Of a stretch of 64,000 bases of DNA, positions 8,181 to 17,512 are shown in pieces. This stretch comes from Gammaproteobacteria bacterium (GTDB taxonomy: Bacteria > Pseudomonadota > Gammaproteobacteria > Xanthomonadales > Wenzhouxiangellaceae), in assembly GCA_021772975.1 (NCBI GenBank), contig JAJFKY010000001.1, forward strand, positions 186,001 through 250,000. The letters run 5' to 3'. Position 1 is the stretch's first letter, and each line of letters begins with the position of its first letter. The notes under the pieces are model-generated. The model was given only the letters and a program-made list of their open reading frames with translations, ran no database searches and had not been told where the DNA came from. A program made the translations under genes and the position numbers.

Positions 8181-9005
8181 TTAATCCGGCCAGCTGACTG
8201 TGCCGTGATAACTATAACTGGCCGGCCCGATCATACGTAAGGTTGTGCCTGTATCCCACTCTAGCATAAGCCGGCCGCCAGGTTGCGCTACGCTGATACG
8301 CTGCCGGCCCTGACGGTCTTGCTGCTGCATTATTACCCAGGCTGCCGCACAGGCGCCGCTGCCACAGGCCGGTGTCGGTCCGGCACCGCGCTCCCAGACA
8401 CATAGCTCGATGTGATCACCGGTATAACGGGCAAAGCCTGCATTGCAGCCCTGAGCCAGGTCACCAGTGCGGTAAACCGCGGTTGCCGCCGAGCGCAACT
8501 CGGCCAGTTCCTGTCCATCCTGACTGCGGCGTTTGGCCGGATCATCAACCAGCACGATAAGATGCGGATTGCCCACCATAACCGGATAGGCGGTGGTCAC
8601 ATGGTTACCGGCAGCGGTGGTAATGGCATGGATTTCCGGTTGCATCACGGGTACCGGCAAATCAACGAAAAACTGCTTATCAGCGGTCGGCCCCAGCTTG
8701 AGCAGGCCACCGGGCGTGCTAATGGTGCGTGCCGGACCGAGCTGCCGCTGACGTTGCAGCAACAACGCAACGGCGCGCATGCCATTGCCGCACTGCTCCG
8801 CCGGACTACCATCAGCATTGACGATATCCACCGCCAGACCCTGTTCACTTTCGCGCAACCGCAGCAGTTGATCAAAACCTATGCCGGTGCGGCGATCCGC
8901 CAGTTGCCGCACCGATTCCGCGACTAAATCCAGCGCTGGCTGGGCACTGTCGAGCAGCATGAAATCATTGCCCAGAGCATGCATTTTATGAAACTGAATG
9001 TTCAA
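8181..9005 (-). CDS. dapF: Diaminopimelate epimerase
   Basis: DapF interconverts LL- and meso-diaminopimelate for lysine and peptidoglycan. The 274 residues match the usual length. The catalytic cysteine pair is present: Cys72 in AEQCGNGMRAVA and Cys214 in TPACGSGACAAAW. The N-terminal KMHALGNDFMLLD is typical. The ATG overlaps the methyltransferase stop (ATGA), so translation is probably coupled. In many relatives lysA lies directly upstream; here a methyltransferase occupies that place. Confidence 0.96.
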   Translation of the reverse strand: MNIQFHKMHALGNDFMLLDSAQPALDLVAESVRQLADRRTGIGFDQLLRLRESEQGLAVDIVNADGSPAEQCGNGMRAVALLLQRQRQLGPARTISTPGGLLKLGPTADKQFFVDLPVPVMQPEIHAITTAAGNHVTTAYPVMVGNPHLIVLVDDPAKRRSQDGQELAELRSAATAVYRTGDLAQGCNAGFARYTGDHIELCVWERGAGPTPACGSGACAAAWVIMQQQDRQGRQRISVAQPGGRLMLEWDTGTTLRMIGPASYSYHGTVSWPD

Positions 9006-9697
9006 TTCCGGCGGCCGCTGAGAACGCCGGTGACGGCGACATGACGATCACTCAACTCAGCCACTGCAAGGTGGTTTAATCCGGCCTGATCAAGCTGCGT
9101 GCGTATTTCCTCCGCCGTCCAGGCTGCATGCAGCGAATTGGCAAAGTCGATCTGCAGAATTTCCGGTTCAGCGCCGGCATATTCATCTACCAGCGCATCC
9201 AATGCCGCCTGGCTGGCTGGCCGGAATAAATCCATCACCACCACTTGAGCGCCAGGCTGAGCCAGGCTGTTCAGGCTGTGCCATAAAAAACCAGGCTCCG
9301 GCAGGTGATGCAGCAGACTATTACTGACCAGCAGATCAAAGCTTGCCCGGGGTATCTGATCAGGCAGCCGTCCGGTGATAAAACGGGTGCGCGCCTGAAC
9401 ATCAGCACTCGTACGGGCAGCATTGTGTTTGGCAGTTGCCAGCATATTGGGGCCGGCATCCAGACCGGTGATCCGCCAGCCGGGCAGCTGTTCAGCCAGA
9501 GCCAGGGTTAAACTGCCCGGTCCGCAACCCAGATCCAGAACGCTGCCAGCGGCCGAGTCATGCTTAAGGGACTGTGACAATTGTGCCAGTACCAGCTCGA
9601 TAAAGCGCTGATTGGCGTCACTGAAATCCGCTGCGGCATAAGCCTTAACCTGATCCAGGCTGTCCATCAGCTCCGGCTCGGGGACTCTGTCAAGCAT
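9002..9697 (-). CDS. Class I SAM-dependent methyltransferase
   Basis: A 231-residue Rossmann-fold methyltransferase with motif I VLDLGCGPGSLT (about 53-64), an acidic LDAG at the second strand and a post-motif FDLLVSNSLLHHL. ATG 9697 is chosen; it overlaps the end of lptM (ATGCTTGA), whereas the alternative TTG at 9706 would lie deeper inside it. The motif set resembles methyltransferases acting on small molecules, but I see nothing that fixes the substrate. It fills the position often taken by lysA between lptM and dapF. Confidence 0.85.
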   Translation of the reverse strand: MLDRVPEPELMDSLDQVKAYAAADFSDANQRFIELVLAQLSQSLKHDSAAGSVLDLGCGPGSLTLALAEQLPGWRITGLDAGPNMLATAKHNAARTSADVQARTRFITGRLPDQIPRASFDLLVSNSLLHHLPEPGFLWHSLNSLAQPGAQVVVMDLFRPASQAALDALVDEYAGAEPEILQIDFANSLHAAWTAEEIRTQLDQAGLNHLAVAELSDRHVAVTGVLSGRRN

Positions 9698-9878
9698 CTT
9701 CGTCAACCGGGTCAGGCTCGGCCTGTGCCGGGGTACCGGCCGGTGGTGGCCGTTCCAGTGTCAGATCACCTTTCTGACCGCAGCCGCACAACAGACTAAG
9801 CAATAGCACAGCTGACAGGCCATAGCGCAGGCCGAGGCGTGCCAGTGGGTTTCGCGTTTGGGGTGCAGAGTTGGGCAT
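9690..9878 (-). CDS. lptM: LptM-like small outer-membrane lipoprotein
   Basis: A 62-residue lipoprotein. A signal segment LSAVLLLSLLCGC ends in a lipobox, and the mature protein starts CGQKGDLTL, the hallmark of the YifL/LppL/LptM family. In E. coli LptM assists the LPS translocon LptDE. ATG 9878 is preferred to the upstream ATG 9917 because it gives a normal-length signal peptide and keeps the start clear of the divergent esterase start at 9912. It leads the dapF-xerC unit, as in pseudomonads. Confidence 0.85.
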   Translation of the reverse strand: MPNSAPQTRNPLARLGLRYGLSAVLLLSLLCGCGQKGDLTLERPPPAGTPAQAEPDPVDEDA

Positions 9879-9911
9879 AATGGGCGCTGTGTTTTGAAAG
9901 TTTGGTGTGGT

Positions 9912-10619
9912 ATGCATGATAGTGCCAATTATAACGCTGAGCCATTAAGCCGTGAGATTGTTCTGACCCAAGCGGCACAGTCGGGGACGCCGGTCTCGGG
10001 CAGCATCATCTGGCTGCATGGCCTGGGCGCTGACGGACATGATTTTGTGCCCATGGTGGCGGCGCTGCAGCGTTGCCGGAACCTGCCGCTGCGGTTTATT
10101 TTCCCACATGCGCCGGTGCGTCCGGTGACCATCAACGGCGGCATGCAGATGCGCGCCTGGTATGACATCCGTGGCATTGATCTGGCCGGTGCCCGAATGC
10201 TCGATCAGGCCGGCATTGATCAGTCCATCGGGCAGGTCCAGCAGCTTATCGGGCTGGAAGCAGAGCAAAATATTTCCGCCGCGCGGACAGTGGTGGCGGG
10301 CTTTTCCCAGGGGGGTGTAATCGCTTTGCAATGTGGTTTGCAGATGCTGACCGAGCTGGCCGGAGTGATCGGCTTATCCTGCTACCTGCCCAACGGCGAA
10401 CAACTCAGCGAAGCGGCAGCCCCGGTCCGGCGGCTGCCCGCTTTTATCGCTCACGGTCAACACGACCCCATGGTGCCTTTTGCCTTGGGCAAGCAGGCGG
10501 CCGAGCAACTCGCGCAGCACCACTTTGAAGTGACCTGGCGTGAATATCCAGTCGCGCATGGCGTACACCCGGATGAAATTTCCGCTCTGGATCAATGGCT
10601 GTATCAGCACTTGGAATGA
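9912..10619 (+). CDS. Alpha/beta-hydrolase carboxylesterase (EstB/YpfH-type)
   Basis: A 235-residue phospholipase/carboxylesterase-family hydrolase. The oxyanion segment WLHGLGADGHDF (34-45), nucleophile elbow GFSQGG with Ser132, the Asp region AHGQHDPMVP and the terminal His in VAHGVHP form the full triad. No signal peptide, so cytoplasmic. ATG 9912 avoids overlap with lptM's start on the other strand. Its stop overlaps the histidine kinase start (ATGA), so esterase, kinase and regulator look co-transcribed. Small acyl esters are likely substrates by family. Confidence 0.9.
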   Translation: MHDSANYNAEPLSREIVLTQAAQSGTPVSGSIIWLHGLGADGHDFVPMVAALQRCRNLPLRFIFPHAPVRPVTINGGMQMRAWYDIRGIDLAGARMLDQAGIDQSIGQVQQLIGLEAEQNISAARTVVAGFSQGGVIALQCGLQMLTELAGVIGLSCYLPNGEQLSEAAAPVRRLPAFIAHGQHDPMVPFALGKQAAEQLAQHHFEVTWREYPVAHGVHPDEISALDQWLYQHLE

Positions 10620-11728
10620 AGCCGAAAACCCGTTCCAGATCACTCCACGGAATGCTTAACTGGGCAGAGGATTTGCCGGACTTCTGCAGCTGGTCATTGC
10701 TGCTGGTGGCAGTGATTCTGGCCCAGATCGGCAGTGTGCTGTTACTGCTGGGCCAGCCTGGTACCTGGTCCTGGCCGGCACTGGGATTGTTGTCGCTGTT
10801 CAGCCTGTGGGCTGCGCTGCTGGTGCAGGCGTTCTGGTGTATTACCGGTAATCTGCTGGTCAGCGCGGTTAACCGTTATGAGCGCTCTACCCGGCCAGGT
10901 AAATTCGGCTGGAGTCTGTGCTGGCTATTGCTATGGCTGGAGGCAGTGGTGCTGTGTATGGCCATGGCGCAGTGCCTGGTGCTGATTGACCGCGGTGCGG
11001 CGTTGCACCTGCTGAGCAATGCACTTGATCCGGCAAGAGTGATTCTGACCGCCGGTATTGTCAGTGCTCTGCTGGCCGGCCTACTGCTGCGTTACACCGC
11101 GATCTGGCAACGCTGGCAGTTGCAGACCCGCCAGCAGGCACGCATGGAACTGCAGAATCTGCAGGCCCGGCTGCGGCCGCATTTCCTATACAACACACTC
11201 AACAGCATCGCTTCGCTGATCACCATCAAGCCCGCCGCAGCCATTAATGCCATCGAAGACCTCAGTGATCTGCTGCGCCAGTCCCTGCAGCCACAAAGCC
11301 GGCGGGTAAAACTGAGTCGAGAAATCGAACTGTGCCGGCAATATCTGCAACTGATGCAATGGCGTCTGGGTGAGCGCCTGCAAACCCGCTGGGAAATCTC
11401 CACCGAGTTGAACACCGACGCCTGGCGGATACCGCCATTGACCTTACAGACCCTGGTGGAAAATGCGGTTCTGCATGGCATCCAGCCACTGCCCGATGGG
11501 GGTGAGCTGCTGTTGCGGTTGCAACCATCAGCCGACAGACTGCAAATTGCCATCAGCAATCCAGTGGCCGAACCAGGCGCCGGTGAACCGGCTGGTCCGG
11601 TCGGCACAGGCACCGCGCTGACCGATCTGACCCGCCGTCTGGATCTGGTTTATCACGGCCGCGCCAGTCTGAATAGCCATGCCACTGAGCAGAATTACAC
11701 GGTCACCCTGGAGTTGCCGAATGGCTGA
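10616..11728 (+). CDS. algZ: LytS/AlgZ-type sensor histidine kinase
   Basis: A 370-residue inner-membrane kinase. About four hydrophobic segments occupy the first 160 residues, followed by the short His_kinase domain of the LytS/YehU class. The phospho-acceptor is in RLRPHFLYNTLNSIASL, and an HATPase N-box reads LVENAVLHGIQP. The usual G-boxes are short, as in this class. ATG 10616 overlaps the esterase stop and the gene overlaps algR by 8 bases. The kinase-regulator pair directly before hemC is the AlgZ(FimS)-AlgR arrangement of Pseudomonas, where it governs type IV pili and alginate; whether the regulon is the same here is unknown. Confidence 0.9.
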   Translation: MKPKTRSRSLHGMLNWAEDLPDFCSWSLLLVAVILAQIGSVLLLLGQPGTWSWPALGLLSLFSLWAALLVQAFWCITGNLLVSAVNRYERSTRPGKFGWSLCWLLLWLEAVVLCMAMAQCLVLIDRGAALHLLSNALDPARVILTAGIVSALLAGLLLRYTAIWQRWQLQTRQQARMELQNLQARLRPHFLYNTLNSIASLITIKPAAAINAIEDLSDLLRQSLQPQSRRVKLSREIELCRQYLQLMQWRLGERLQTRWEISTELNTDAWRIPPLTLQTLVENAVLHGIQPLPDGGELLLRLQPSADRLQIAISNPVAEPGAGEPAGPVGTGTALTDLTRRLDLVYHGRASLNSHATEQNYTVTLELPNG

Positions 11729-12440
11729 TACAAAAACCTACCGGGCCATCATCGTTGATGACGAGCCGCTGGCGCGGCAGCGTATGCAGCAATTACTGAC
11801 AGCCGTGCCCGATTGGGAGTGCATTGGTCTGGCGGGCAATGCGGAAGCCGCACGGCAATTGATTATCAGTCTGCGCCCGGATGCCGTGCTGCTGGATATC
11901 AACATGCCCGGCGAGAGCGGTCTGGTGCTGGCCGAAGAGCTCAGTAACACTGCCCCGGCAATTATCTTTACCACCGCGCACGAGCAACACGCGCTGGCCG
12001 CTTTCGATTGTCAGGTCAGCGATTATCTGCTCAAGCCGGTCCGCCAGGCCCGTCTGCGGCAGGCGCTGGAAAAGGTCGCCACACAGTTGCCGGCTGGTGC
12101 TGATGACCGACATATTACCGTGCGCAACAATCATCAGATCGAGCGAATTGCGCTGACCACCATCAGTTGTTGTGTAGCCGATGAAAAGTATGTGCGCCTG
12201 ATCCATGACGGTGGTGAAGCACTGTGTGACCAAAGCCTGCTGCAGTTGGAGCAAGACCATGCTGCTTATTTTGTGCGGGTCCACCGTAATGCCCTGGTAG
12301 CGCGCGCGCGCATCATGGGAATAACGCGCGCCGCAGGTCACCAATGGCAGGTCCGTCTGGATCAGTGTGCCTTCCAACCGGAAATTTCCCGCCGGCACCT
12401 GGACAGCCTGCGTAAGCTGCTATACCACCGGACCGACTAG
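11721..12440 (+). CDS. algR: LytTR-family response regulator AlgR
   Basis: A 239-residue regulator with an N-terminal receiver (1-120; acidic pocket DDE at 13-15, phospho-acceptor Asp59 in LLDINMPG, Lys in LLKPVRQ). The C-terminal LytTR DNA-binding domain (about 140-235) contains DEKYVRLIHDGGEALC and FVRVHRNALVARA. It starts within the last codons of algZ. Next to the hem genes this is the AlgR position. A plain 115-base gap with no evident terminator follows before the small lipoprotein gene. Confidence 0.93.
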   Translation: MADTKTYRAIIVDDEPLARQRMQQLLTAVPDWECIGLAGNAEAARQLIISLRPDAVLLDINMPGESGLVLAEELSNTAPAIIFTTAHEQHALAAFDCQVSDYLLKPVRQARLRQALEKVATQLPAGADDRHITVRNNHQIERIALTTISCCVADEKYVRLIHDGGEALCDQSLLQLEQDHAAYFVRVHRNALVARARIMGITRAAGHQWQVRLDQCAFQPEISRRHLDSLRKLLYHRTD

Positions 12441-12555
12441 CTGATCGGTTATACCGCCATTCAATGCAGGCTGTATAAACCTGTACAAATGTTCACTTTA
12501 CAAAATACGAACAGACTGGTACTTTTATGCGCCGACCACCATAAAGTGAGAACCG

Positions 12556-12837
12556 ATGAATTCAAAATCACTGCTCGTAGCATTATTTGTTGCCATATTT
12601 TTGCTATCTGCTTGTGCCAGTGACGGCCAGCGTAAATTTAAACGAACAGCTCAGTTAAGCCCGGGAGTGCAAGCTTTGCTGGCCAAAGATGAAACCATTG
12701 GTTTAAATGATCCACGTATTCGCTGCCGTCGCGAGAATCGTTCCGGTTCGCGCCTGGGAGTACAGGTCTGCTCTACCGTGGAAGAAATGGAAGCTGAACG
12801 CGAGCAGGCTCAGCGTGACGCGCAGCGCAATAACTGA
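12556..12837 (+). CDS. Small lipoprotein of unknown function
   Basis: A 93-residue protein with a lipoprotein signal (SLLVALFVAIFLLSAC, lipobox LSAC, Cys about residue 20). A basic, then acidic/glutamine-rich coil follows, ending EEMEAEREQAQRDAQRNN. The mature part carries CRRENRSGSRLGVQVCS with two cysteines that could form a disulfide. No known domain is recognised. It sits alone between algR and hemC; a perfect hairpin lies after it at 12891-12915. Confidence 0.75.
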   Translation: MNSKSLLVALFVAIFLLSACASDGQRKFKRTAQLSPGVQALLAKDETIGLNDPRIRCRRENRSGSRLGVQVCSTVEEMEAEREQAQRDAQRNN

Positions 12838-12890
12838 GTCGTCCTGCCTGATTTATGGCAGCAGCTGAGTAACACTCGCGGCTTCTTTTA

Positions 12891-12915
12891 ACCGCACTGC
12901 CCAGCGCAGTGCGGT
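12891..12915. terminator. Perfect 10-bp hairpin between the lipoprotein gene and hemC
   Basis: ACCGCACTGC and GCAGTGCGGT form a perfect 10-bp stem around the loop CCAGC. No T-run follows on either strand, so intrinsic termination is doubtful; it may instead be a protein-binding or RNA-stability site. It lies 46 bases before the hemC start. Confidence 0.4.
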
Positions 12916-12960
12916 CATTACTGTTTGCCTGATACGGGCAGGCAGCTTATCTTTGCAGTT

Positions 12961-13884
12961 ATGCAAACTGTTACTATCGCAACCCGCCGCAGCCCATTGG
13001 CATTGTGGCAATCACACCATGTCATCGAACTGCTTGCTGAGCGCGCGCAGGTAAGGCTGCTGCCGCTTAACACCCGGGGCGACCAATGGCTGGATCGTTC
13101 TCTCGCGGAGGTAGGCGGCAAGGGTTTATTTCTGAAAGAACTGGAGCACGCACTGCTGGACCGCCGTGCGGATCTGGCCGTGCATTCGATGAAAGACATT
13201 CCCGCGCAGATGGATGAGCGCCTGTGTCTGGGCGCCATTCTGCCCCGCGCCAGTCCCTGGGATGCCTGGGTCAGCAATGACTATCCCAGCATCGCCGAGC
13301 TGCCCACCGGAGCGACCGTGGGCACTTCCAGCCCGCGCCGACAACTGCAATTGCTGCAGCAGCGGCCTGATTTGCGCATCCTGCCGGTACGCGGCAATGT
13401 CCAGACCCGGCTGGATAAACTGGACGGTGGCCAATGCACTGGTCTGCTGCTGGCCTGTGCCGGACTGCAGCGCCTGGAACTGGACCAACGTATCAGCCAG
13501 ACACTGACACTGCCCGACTGGATACCGGCTGCAGCGCAAGGCGCTATCGTGGTGCAATGCCGTGCTGACGATAGCGAGGCGCGGGCATTGCTCCGGGGCC
13601 TGCATTGCCCGGCGACGGCACAACTGGTGGAGTGTGAGCGCAAGGTTGCCGCTGAGCTGGGCGCTGACTGTCATGCGGCACTGGCGGTTTACGCACAGCC
13701 GCAGCAACAAGCCCAATCCTTGCTGCTGCATGGCCTGTACGGCCCTGACCCTGCCGGTTATACCGCTCAGCCGCCCATGGTGCGCACCACCCTGAGCGGC
13801 AGCCTGGCGAACGCAACCGCATTGGCCGTGCAACTGGCGCAGCAGCTGCAACATGATCTGCAGGCATTGCTGGGCGGGAGGTAA
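12961..13884 (+). CDS. hemC: Porphobilinogen deaminase (hydroxymethylbilane synthase)
   Basis: HemC links four porphobilinogens into hydroxymethylbilane on the way to haem. The 307 residues match the family. Key features are ATRRSPLALWQ (7-17), the catalytic Asp79 in HSMKDIPA, the cofactor/substrate Arg cluster GTSSPRRQ (121-128) and Cys237 in LGADCHAAL, which carries the dipyrromethane cofactor. ATG 12961 gives the normal N-terminus; the frame upstream is short and begins with TTG. hemD follows 6 bases later with GGGAGG before its start. Confidence 0.96.
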   Translation: MQTVTIATRRSPLALWQSHHVIELLAERAQVRLLPLNTRGDQWLDRSLAEVGGKGLFLKELEHALLDRRADLAVHSMKDIPAQMDERLCLGAILPRASPWDAWVSNDYPSIAELPTGATVGTSSPRRQLQLLQQRPDLRILPVRGNVQTRLDKLDGGQCTGLLLACAGLQRLELDQRISQTLTLPDWIPAAAQGAIVVQCRADDSEARALLRGLHCPATAQLVECERKVAAELGADCHAALAVYAQPQQQAQSLLLHGLYGPDPAGYTAQPPMVRTTLSGSLANATALAVQLAQQLQHDLQALLGGR

Positions 13885-13890
13885 GCGGCG

Positions 13891-14655
13891 ATGCCGACGC
13901 TGGTTGTTATTACCCGGCCCGATCCGGCTGGCCGTGAACTGCAGCAGTCTCTGAGCGCAGCAAAACTCGACTGCCTGCATCTGCCCGGGTTGGTACAGGC
14001 AGCATTGCCGCCGACAAATGCTGATCGGCAGTCGGTCAGACAGGCCGACTGGTGGGTATTTACCAGCCCGGCTGCTATCAGGTACGCGGCTGACTGGCTG
14101 CCCTGGGAACTTGCCAGCCAGCCGCATACCATGCCCCGCATAGCGGTCCTGAGCGCTGCTTCCGCCGAGTTGCTGGCCAGTTGCATGCAGCAGCATGCAA
14201 ACCAGCCGGACGTTATCTGGCCCGCGCATGGCCATCGCAGTGAGGACTTACTGACCCATCCCGATTTAAATCGTGTCGATGGTCAATGCATGATCATCTT
14301 TAATGCACCCGGCGGACGTGAGCTACTGGCCCGGCAATTGCACGCCCGCGGCGCCCGGATTCAGGAACTGGCGGTCTATCAGCGCATCCCGGCCGACCTG
14401 CCGCAGGCAAAGCTGGCCCGCTTAGCTGCCTGGCCAGGTAGTGTGTTGACGTTATGGACCAGCAATACCGCGATCAGTAACCTGCATCGGCAGTTGCCCC
14501 CGGCGCACTGGCAAAAATTGATCCAGGGTGACCATTTGTTACTTTCCGAGCGTCAGAAAATCGTACTTGAAAATGACTGCACTGGTAAGATGTATCTGGC
14601 ATCTGCGCCGGATAATGCATCCCTCAGGCGACAAATTATCGGCATTTGCCAATAG
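13891..14655 (+). CDS. hemD: Uroporphyrinogen-III synthase
   Basis: A 254-residue HemD-fold protein that closes hydroxymethylbilane to uroporphyrinogen III. The family is poorly conserved, but the N-terminal VVITRPDPAGRELQ, the WWVFTSPAAIRYA segment and the IFNAPGGRELLARQLHARGA region are recognisable. The place between hemC and hemX supports the call. RBS GGGAGG lies 11 bases before ATG. Confidence 0.92.
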   Translation: MPTLVVITRPDPAGRELQQSLSAAKLDCLHLPGLVQAALPPTNADRQSVRQADWWVFTSPAAIRYAADWLPWELASQPHTMPRIAVLSAASAELLASCMQQHANQPDVIWPAHGHRSEDLLTHPDLNRVDGQCMIIFNAPGGRELLARQLHARGARIQELAVYQRIPADLPQAKLARLAAWPGSVLTLWTSNTAISNLHRQLPPAHWQKLIQGDHLLLSERQKIVLENDCTGKMYLASAPDNASLRRQIIGICQ

Positions 14656-14730
14656 CAGGCGCTGGCGGCGTGTTGTCAGCCAATGCAGGGCTCCCAAAGA
14701 TAGGCAATCAAGACCAAAAGCGAAATCACC

Positions 14731-16065
14731 ATGTCAGAACAGGATTCACAAGCGAAGCAGGCCGAAGACAAAGCCACTTATGCCAGCAAGAAAAAAGCCG
14801 CTAAACGGGTACGCTCCAAGAAAACCGTGACCAAACCGGCGACCACGCAGGCCGCTCAAACCCATGCTCAGGACCCGTCCAATCAAGCTGAAACCCCGAC
14901 CCAGGTCAAAGCAGACGGTTCAGCCGGCAAATCCCAGACTGATAGCGCTCGTCAGGCAGCCGATAAGCCCACCGGCAACGCCACTGGTGCTATAGCGCTG
15001 ATACTGGTGTTGCTGTTGAGTGCCGGACTGGCGTGGTTATCCTGGCAGCGTGGCTGGTGGTCACTGGATGGTGACTCACTGCACTCAGACTATACCTCGC
15101 AGCAGGCTGAGCTGGAGCGTCTACAGCAACAGCTCGCCGGCCTGCAACAGGATTTACAGCAACAGCAGCAGGACCCGGCCGAGATATCCCGCGCGGTTCA
15201 GCCACTGCTCGACACGGCCCAACGCCAGACCAGCGACGAGTTAGACAACCGGCTGGAACAACAACGCAACGCCTGGCAACAGGCCATCAACGCTCAGCAA
15301 CAACGGTTGCGCGATATCGAAAGCCGCATGGCCGCGGTGGGTGACCAGCAACAGCAAACCCAGGCCATACGCGACCGCTCACAGGCGCTGAACGAAATCA
15401 GACTGTTGCTGCAGCACGCCCGCCAACAGCTTTCCCTGAGCGGCAATGCCGACGCTGCGGTAGCTGCTTATCAGGAAGCCGAACGGGTACTGGCGGCAGC
15501 GCAGTTTGCTGGTGCCAGCGAGCTGCGTACTGCTCTGATCAACGAACGTCAGGCAATCCAGGCAGTCTCTGCGCCGGATATCGACGCGCTGGTCAGTGAA
15601 CTGCATGGTTTGCAGCAGGCGGTTGACCTGTGGCCACTGCGGGGACAATTGAGCAGTGCCCCAGACGCTGCAGCCGAAACGGAACAAAGCTGGCTGGACA
15701 AGCTGGGTAATAGTTTTGGACAACTGGTACAGGTCCGTAAAACCGGTGAAGTGGTCATCAGCGTTGCCGAAGCCACGCTGATCCGCCAGCAACTGGCGCT
15801 GGCCTTGCAAACCTCCGCGCTGCTGGCACTGCAGGGTAGAGAAAGCGGTTTTCAGACTTTGCTGGATGATGCCCGTGAGCTGCTGCAACAACATTTTGAG
15901 CCCACCAACCGCGGGGTTACCGCAGCCCTGGACAGTCTCCAGCAGATGCGCGATACACCACTTGTTGCGGCCTGGCCGGACCTGAGCGAAAGCAGCAATC
16001 AGCTGGCGCAGCTCAGGTTGCGCAGCCAGAATCGTTCCAGCGCTGATGACGGGGCGGTGGACTAA
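14731..16065 (+). CDS. hemX: HemX-type membrane protein
   Basis: A 444-residue single-pass inner-membrane protein. A basic, Ala/Thr/Gln-rich cytoplasmic tail (1-80) leads to one transmembrane helix (about 84-104, TGAIALILVLLLSAGLAWLS). A long Gln-rich coiled coil (about 115-220) and a helical domain follow. This is the HemX family found after hemD in gammaproteobacteria. Some members are labelled uroporphyrin-III C-methyltransferase, but no methyltransferase motif is present here. The true role is unproven. It shares one base with hemY (TAATG). Confidence 0.9.
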   Translation: MSEQDSQAKQAEDKATYASKKKAAKRVRSKKTVTKPATTQAAQTHAQDPSNQAETPTQVKADGSAGKSQTDSARQAADKPTGNATGAIALILVLLLSAGLAWLSWQRGWWSLDGDSLHSDYTSQQAELERLQQQLAGLQQDLQQQQQDPAEISRAVQPLLDTAQRQTSDELDNRLEQQRNAWQQAINAQQQRLRDIESRMAAVGDQQQQTQAIRDRSQALNEIRLLLQHARQQLSLSGNADAAVAAYQEAERVLAAAQFAGASELRTALINERQAIQAVSAPDIDALVSELHGLQQAVDLWPLRGQLSSAPDAAAETEQSWLDKLGNSFGQLVQVRKTGEVVISVAEATLIRQQLALALQTSALLALQGRESGFQTLLDDARELLQQHFEPTNRGVTAALDSLQQMRDTPLVAAWPDLSESSNQLAQLRLRSQNRSSADDGAVD

Positions 16066-17456
16066 TGCGTGGCTGGTTGATCTTTCTGATTGCGCTGGCG
16101 GTATTACTGGCAGGCGCGGCACTGGCGCCGGTATTCAGCGATCATCCTGGTTATGTGCTGATTCAGCTGGGCAGCTGGACCATTGAAACCACCGTGGTGG
16201 TGATTGCGCTGGCGATACTGTTGTCGTTTGTGGTGTTAAAAGTATTGTTCTGGCTGGTTGATGCCCCCCGCCGGGCGGTACGCAACCTGGCCCGTCGGCG
16301 CATGGAACAGGGCTTACTGGCCCTGGCCGAAGGTAACTGGTCGCAGGCTGAAAAAGCTTTGCAGCGTGCCGCCGAACCCAGCGGATTGCCGCAGGCAGGC
16401 TATCTGGCAGCAGCGCGCGCGGCCTCCAGTCAGGTCGATGACGACAGCGCTGAACTGCGCCAGCAACAATATCTGGAAGCAGCTGATAATGGTCAGGCAC
16501 GCACCCGTTTTTTGCTGGAACTCAGCCGGGCCCGTCTGCATCTGAACCGCAACAACCCGGAACTGGCGATACCCATCCTGAAACGCTTGAAACGCCGCCG
16601 CCGGCAACATCCGCAGGTGCTGAAAATGCTGGCGCACTGCTATCGCGAACAGGGCCATTGGTCAGCCCTGCAGGATATGTTACCGGCCATGCGCAAGGCC
16701 GGCGTGATCAACCGCCAGGGCGAGCAGGATATCCATCGACTGGCTGCCAGCAACGAATTACAGGCCGCGAGTTCCAGCGAGAGCTTACAGAAAACCTGGG
16801 AAAAGCTGCTGCGACCGCTGCGCTATGATCCGGACGTAGTGGCCTGTTACGCACAGCGCGCGCTGGAGTATGGTTTGCCACGCTTGGCTGATAATGCATT
16901 GAGCGCGGCCCTGGATAAGCAACTGGATGACGACTTGCTCGACCTGTATCTCCAATGTCATCTGGAAAACCCCGAAAAAGCGCTCAGCCAGATCGAAAAA
17001 TGGCGGCGTAAAGAACCTGACAATGCGGTGATCGAACGCGTGCTGGGACAACTGTGCCTGCAGCAGCAACTATGGGGCAAAGCACGTACGCATCTGCTCG
17101 AAAGCCTGCGTCTAAAGGCATCCGAGAAGACTTATCAGATCCTGGGCGAGTTGCTGGAGCGGCAGGGCGAAATCGAATCAGCACTGCGCTGCTATCACAA
17201 TGCCCTGCAACTGTCACAGGGCAAGCTGGTGAAATATCAGGAATTTGTCACCAGCCTGAATCAGCAGCCCAGCCTGCAGGCGCCGGAGCAAACCCGGACT
17301 GAAGCGCTGGACGCGCCTGACTGGGGACAGCAACTCGTGGCTGACCAGGCAAGTAAAAAGTTTCGTGCTCCGTCAAGTGATCAGGAAGCGATTGGTGATC
17401 TGGTCAACCTGCCGGACGCCTATCATGACAGCACCCGGTCAGACAACGATAAATAA
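16065..17456 (+). CDS. hemY: HemY-type membrane TPR protein
   Basis: A 463-residue protein with two N-terminal membrane helices (about 3-22 and 40-63), a HemY_N region with RAVRNLARRRMEQGL, and then a TPR-like helical domain up to about residue 400 (for example DNAVIERVLGQLCLQQQLWGKA). It belongs with HemX and is often co-transcribed with hemCD. It is not the protoporphyrinogen oxidase that bears the same name in Bacillus. The last 60 residues are polar and probably disordered. Confidence 0.9.
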   Translation: MRGWLIFLIALAVLLAGAALAPVFSDHPGYVLIQLGSWTIETTVVVIALAILLSFVVLKVLFWLVDAPRRAVRNLARRRMEQGLLALAEGNWSQAEKALQRAAEPSGLPQAGYLAAARAASSQVDDDSAELRQQQYLEAADNGQARTRFLLELSRARLHLNRNNPELAIPILKRLKRRRRQHPQVLKMLAHCYREQGHWSALQDMLPAMRKAGVINRQGEQDIHRLAASNELQAASSSESLQKTWEKLLRPLRYDPDVVACYAQRALEYGLPRLADNALSAALDKQLDDDLLDLYLQCHLENPEKALSQIEKWRRKEPDNAVIERVLGQLCLQQQLWGKARTHLLESLRLKASEKTYQILGELLERQGEIESALRCYHNALQLSQGKLVKYQEFVTSLNQQPSLQAPEQTRTEALDAPDWGQQLVADQASKKFRAPSSDQEAIGDLVNLPDAYHDSTRSDNDK

Positions 17457-17512
17457 TCACCGCTCCGCGCTGGCACGGCCGGCAGCTTATCCGGCGACAG
17501 CCCGGGATGCTC

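Noticed and set aside
13126-14235. 369-residue open frame on the minus strand across hemC and hemD
   Set aside because: It lies antisense to two firmly identified enzymes; its translation is a low-complexity Gln/Arg-rich shadow without motifs.
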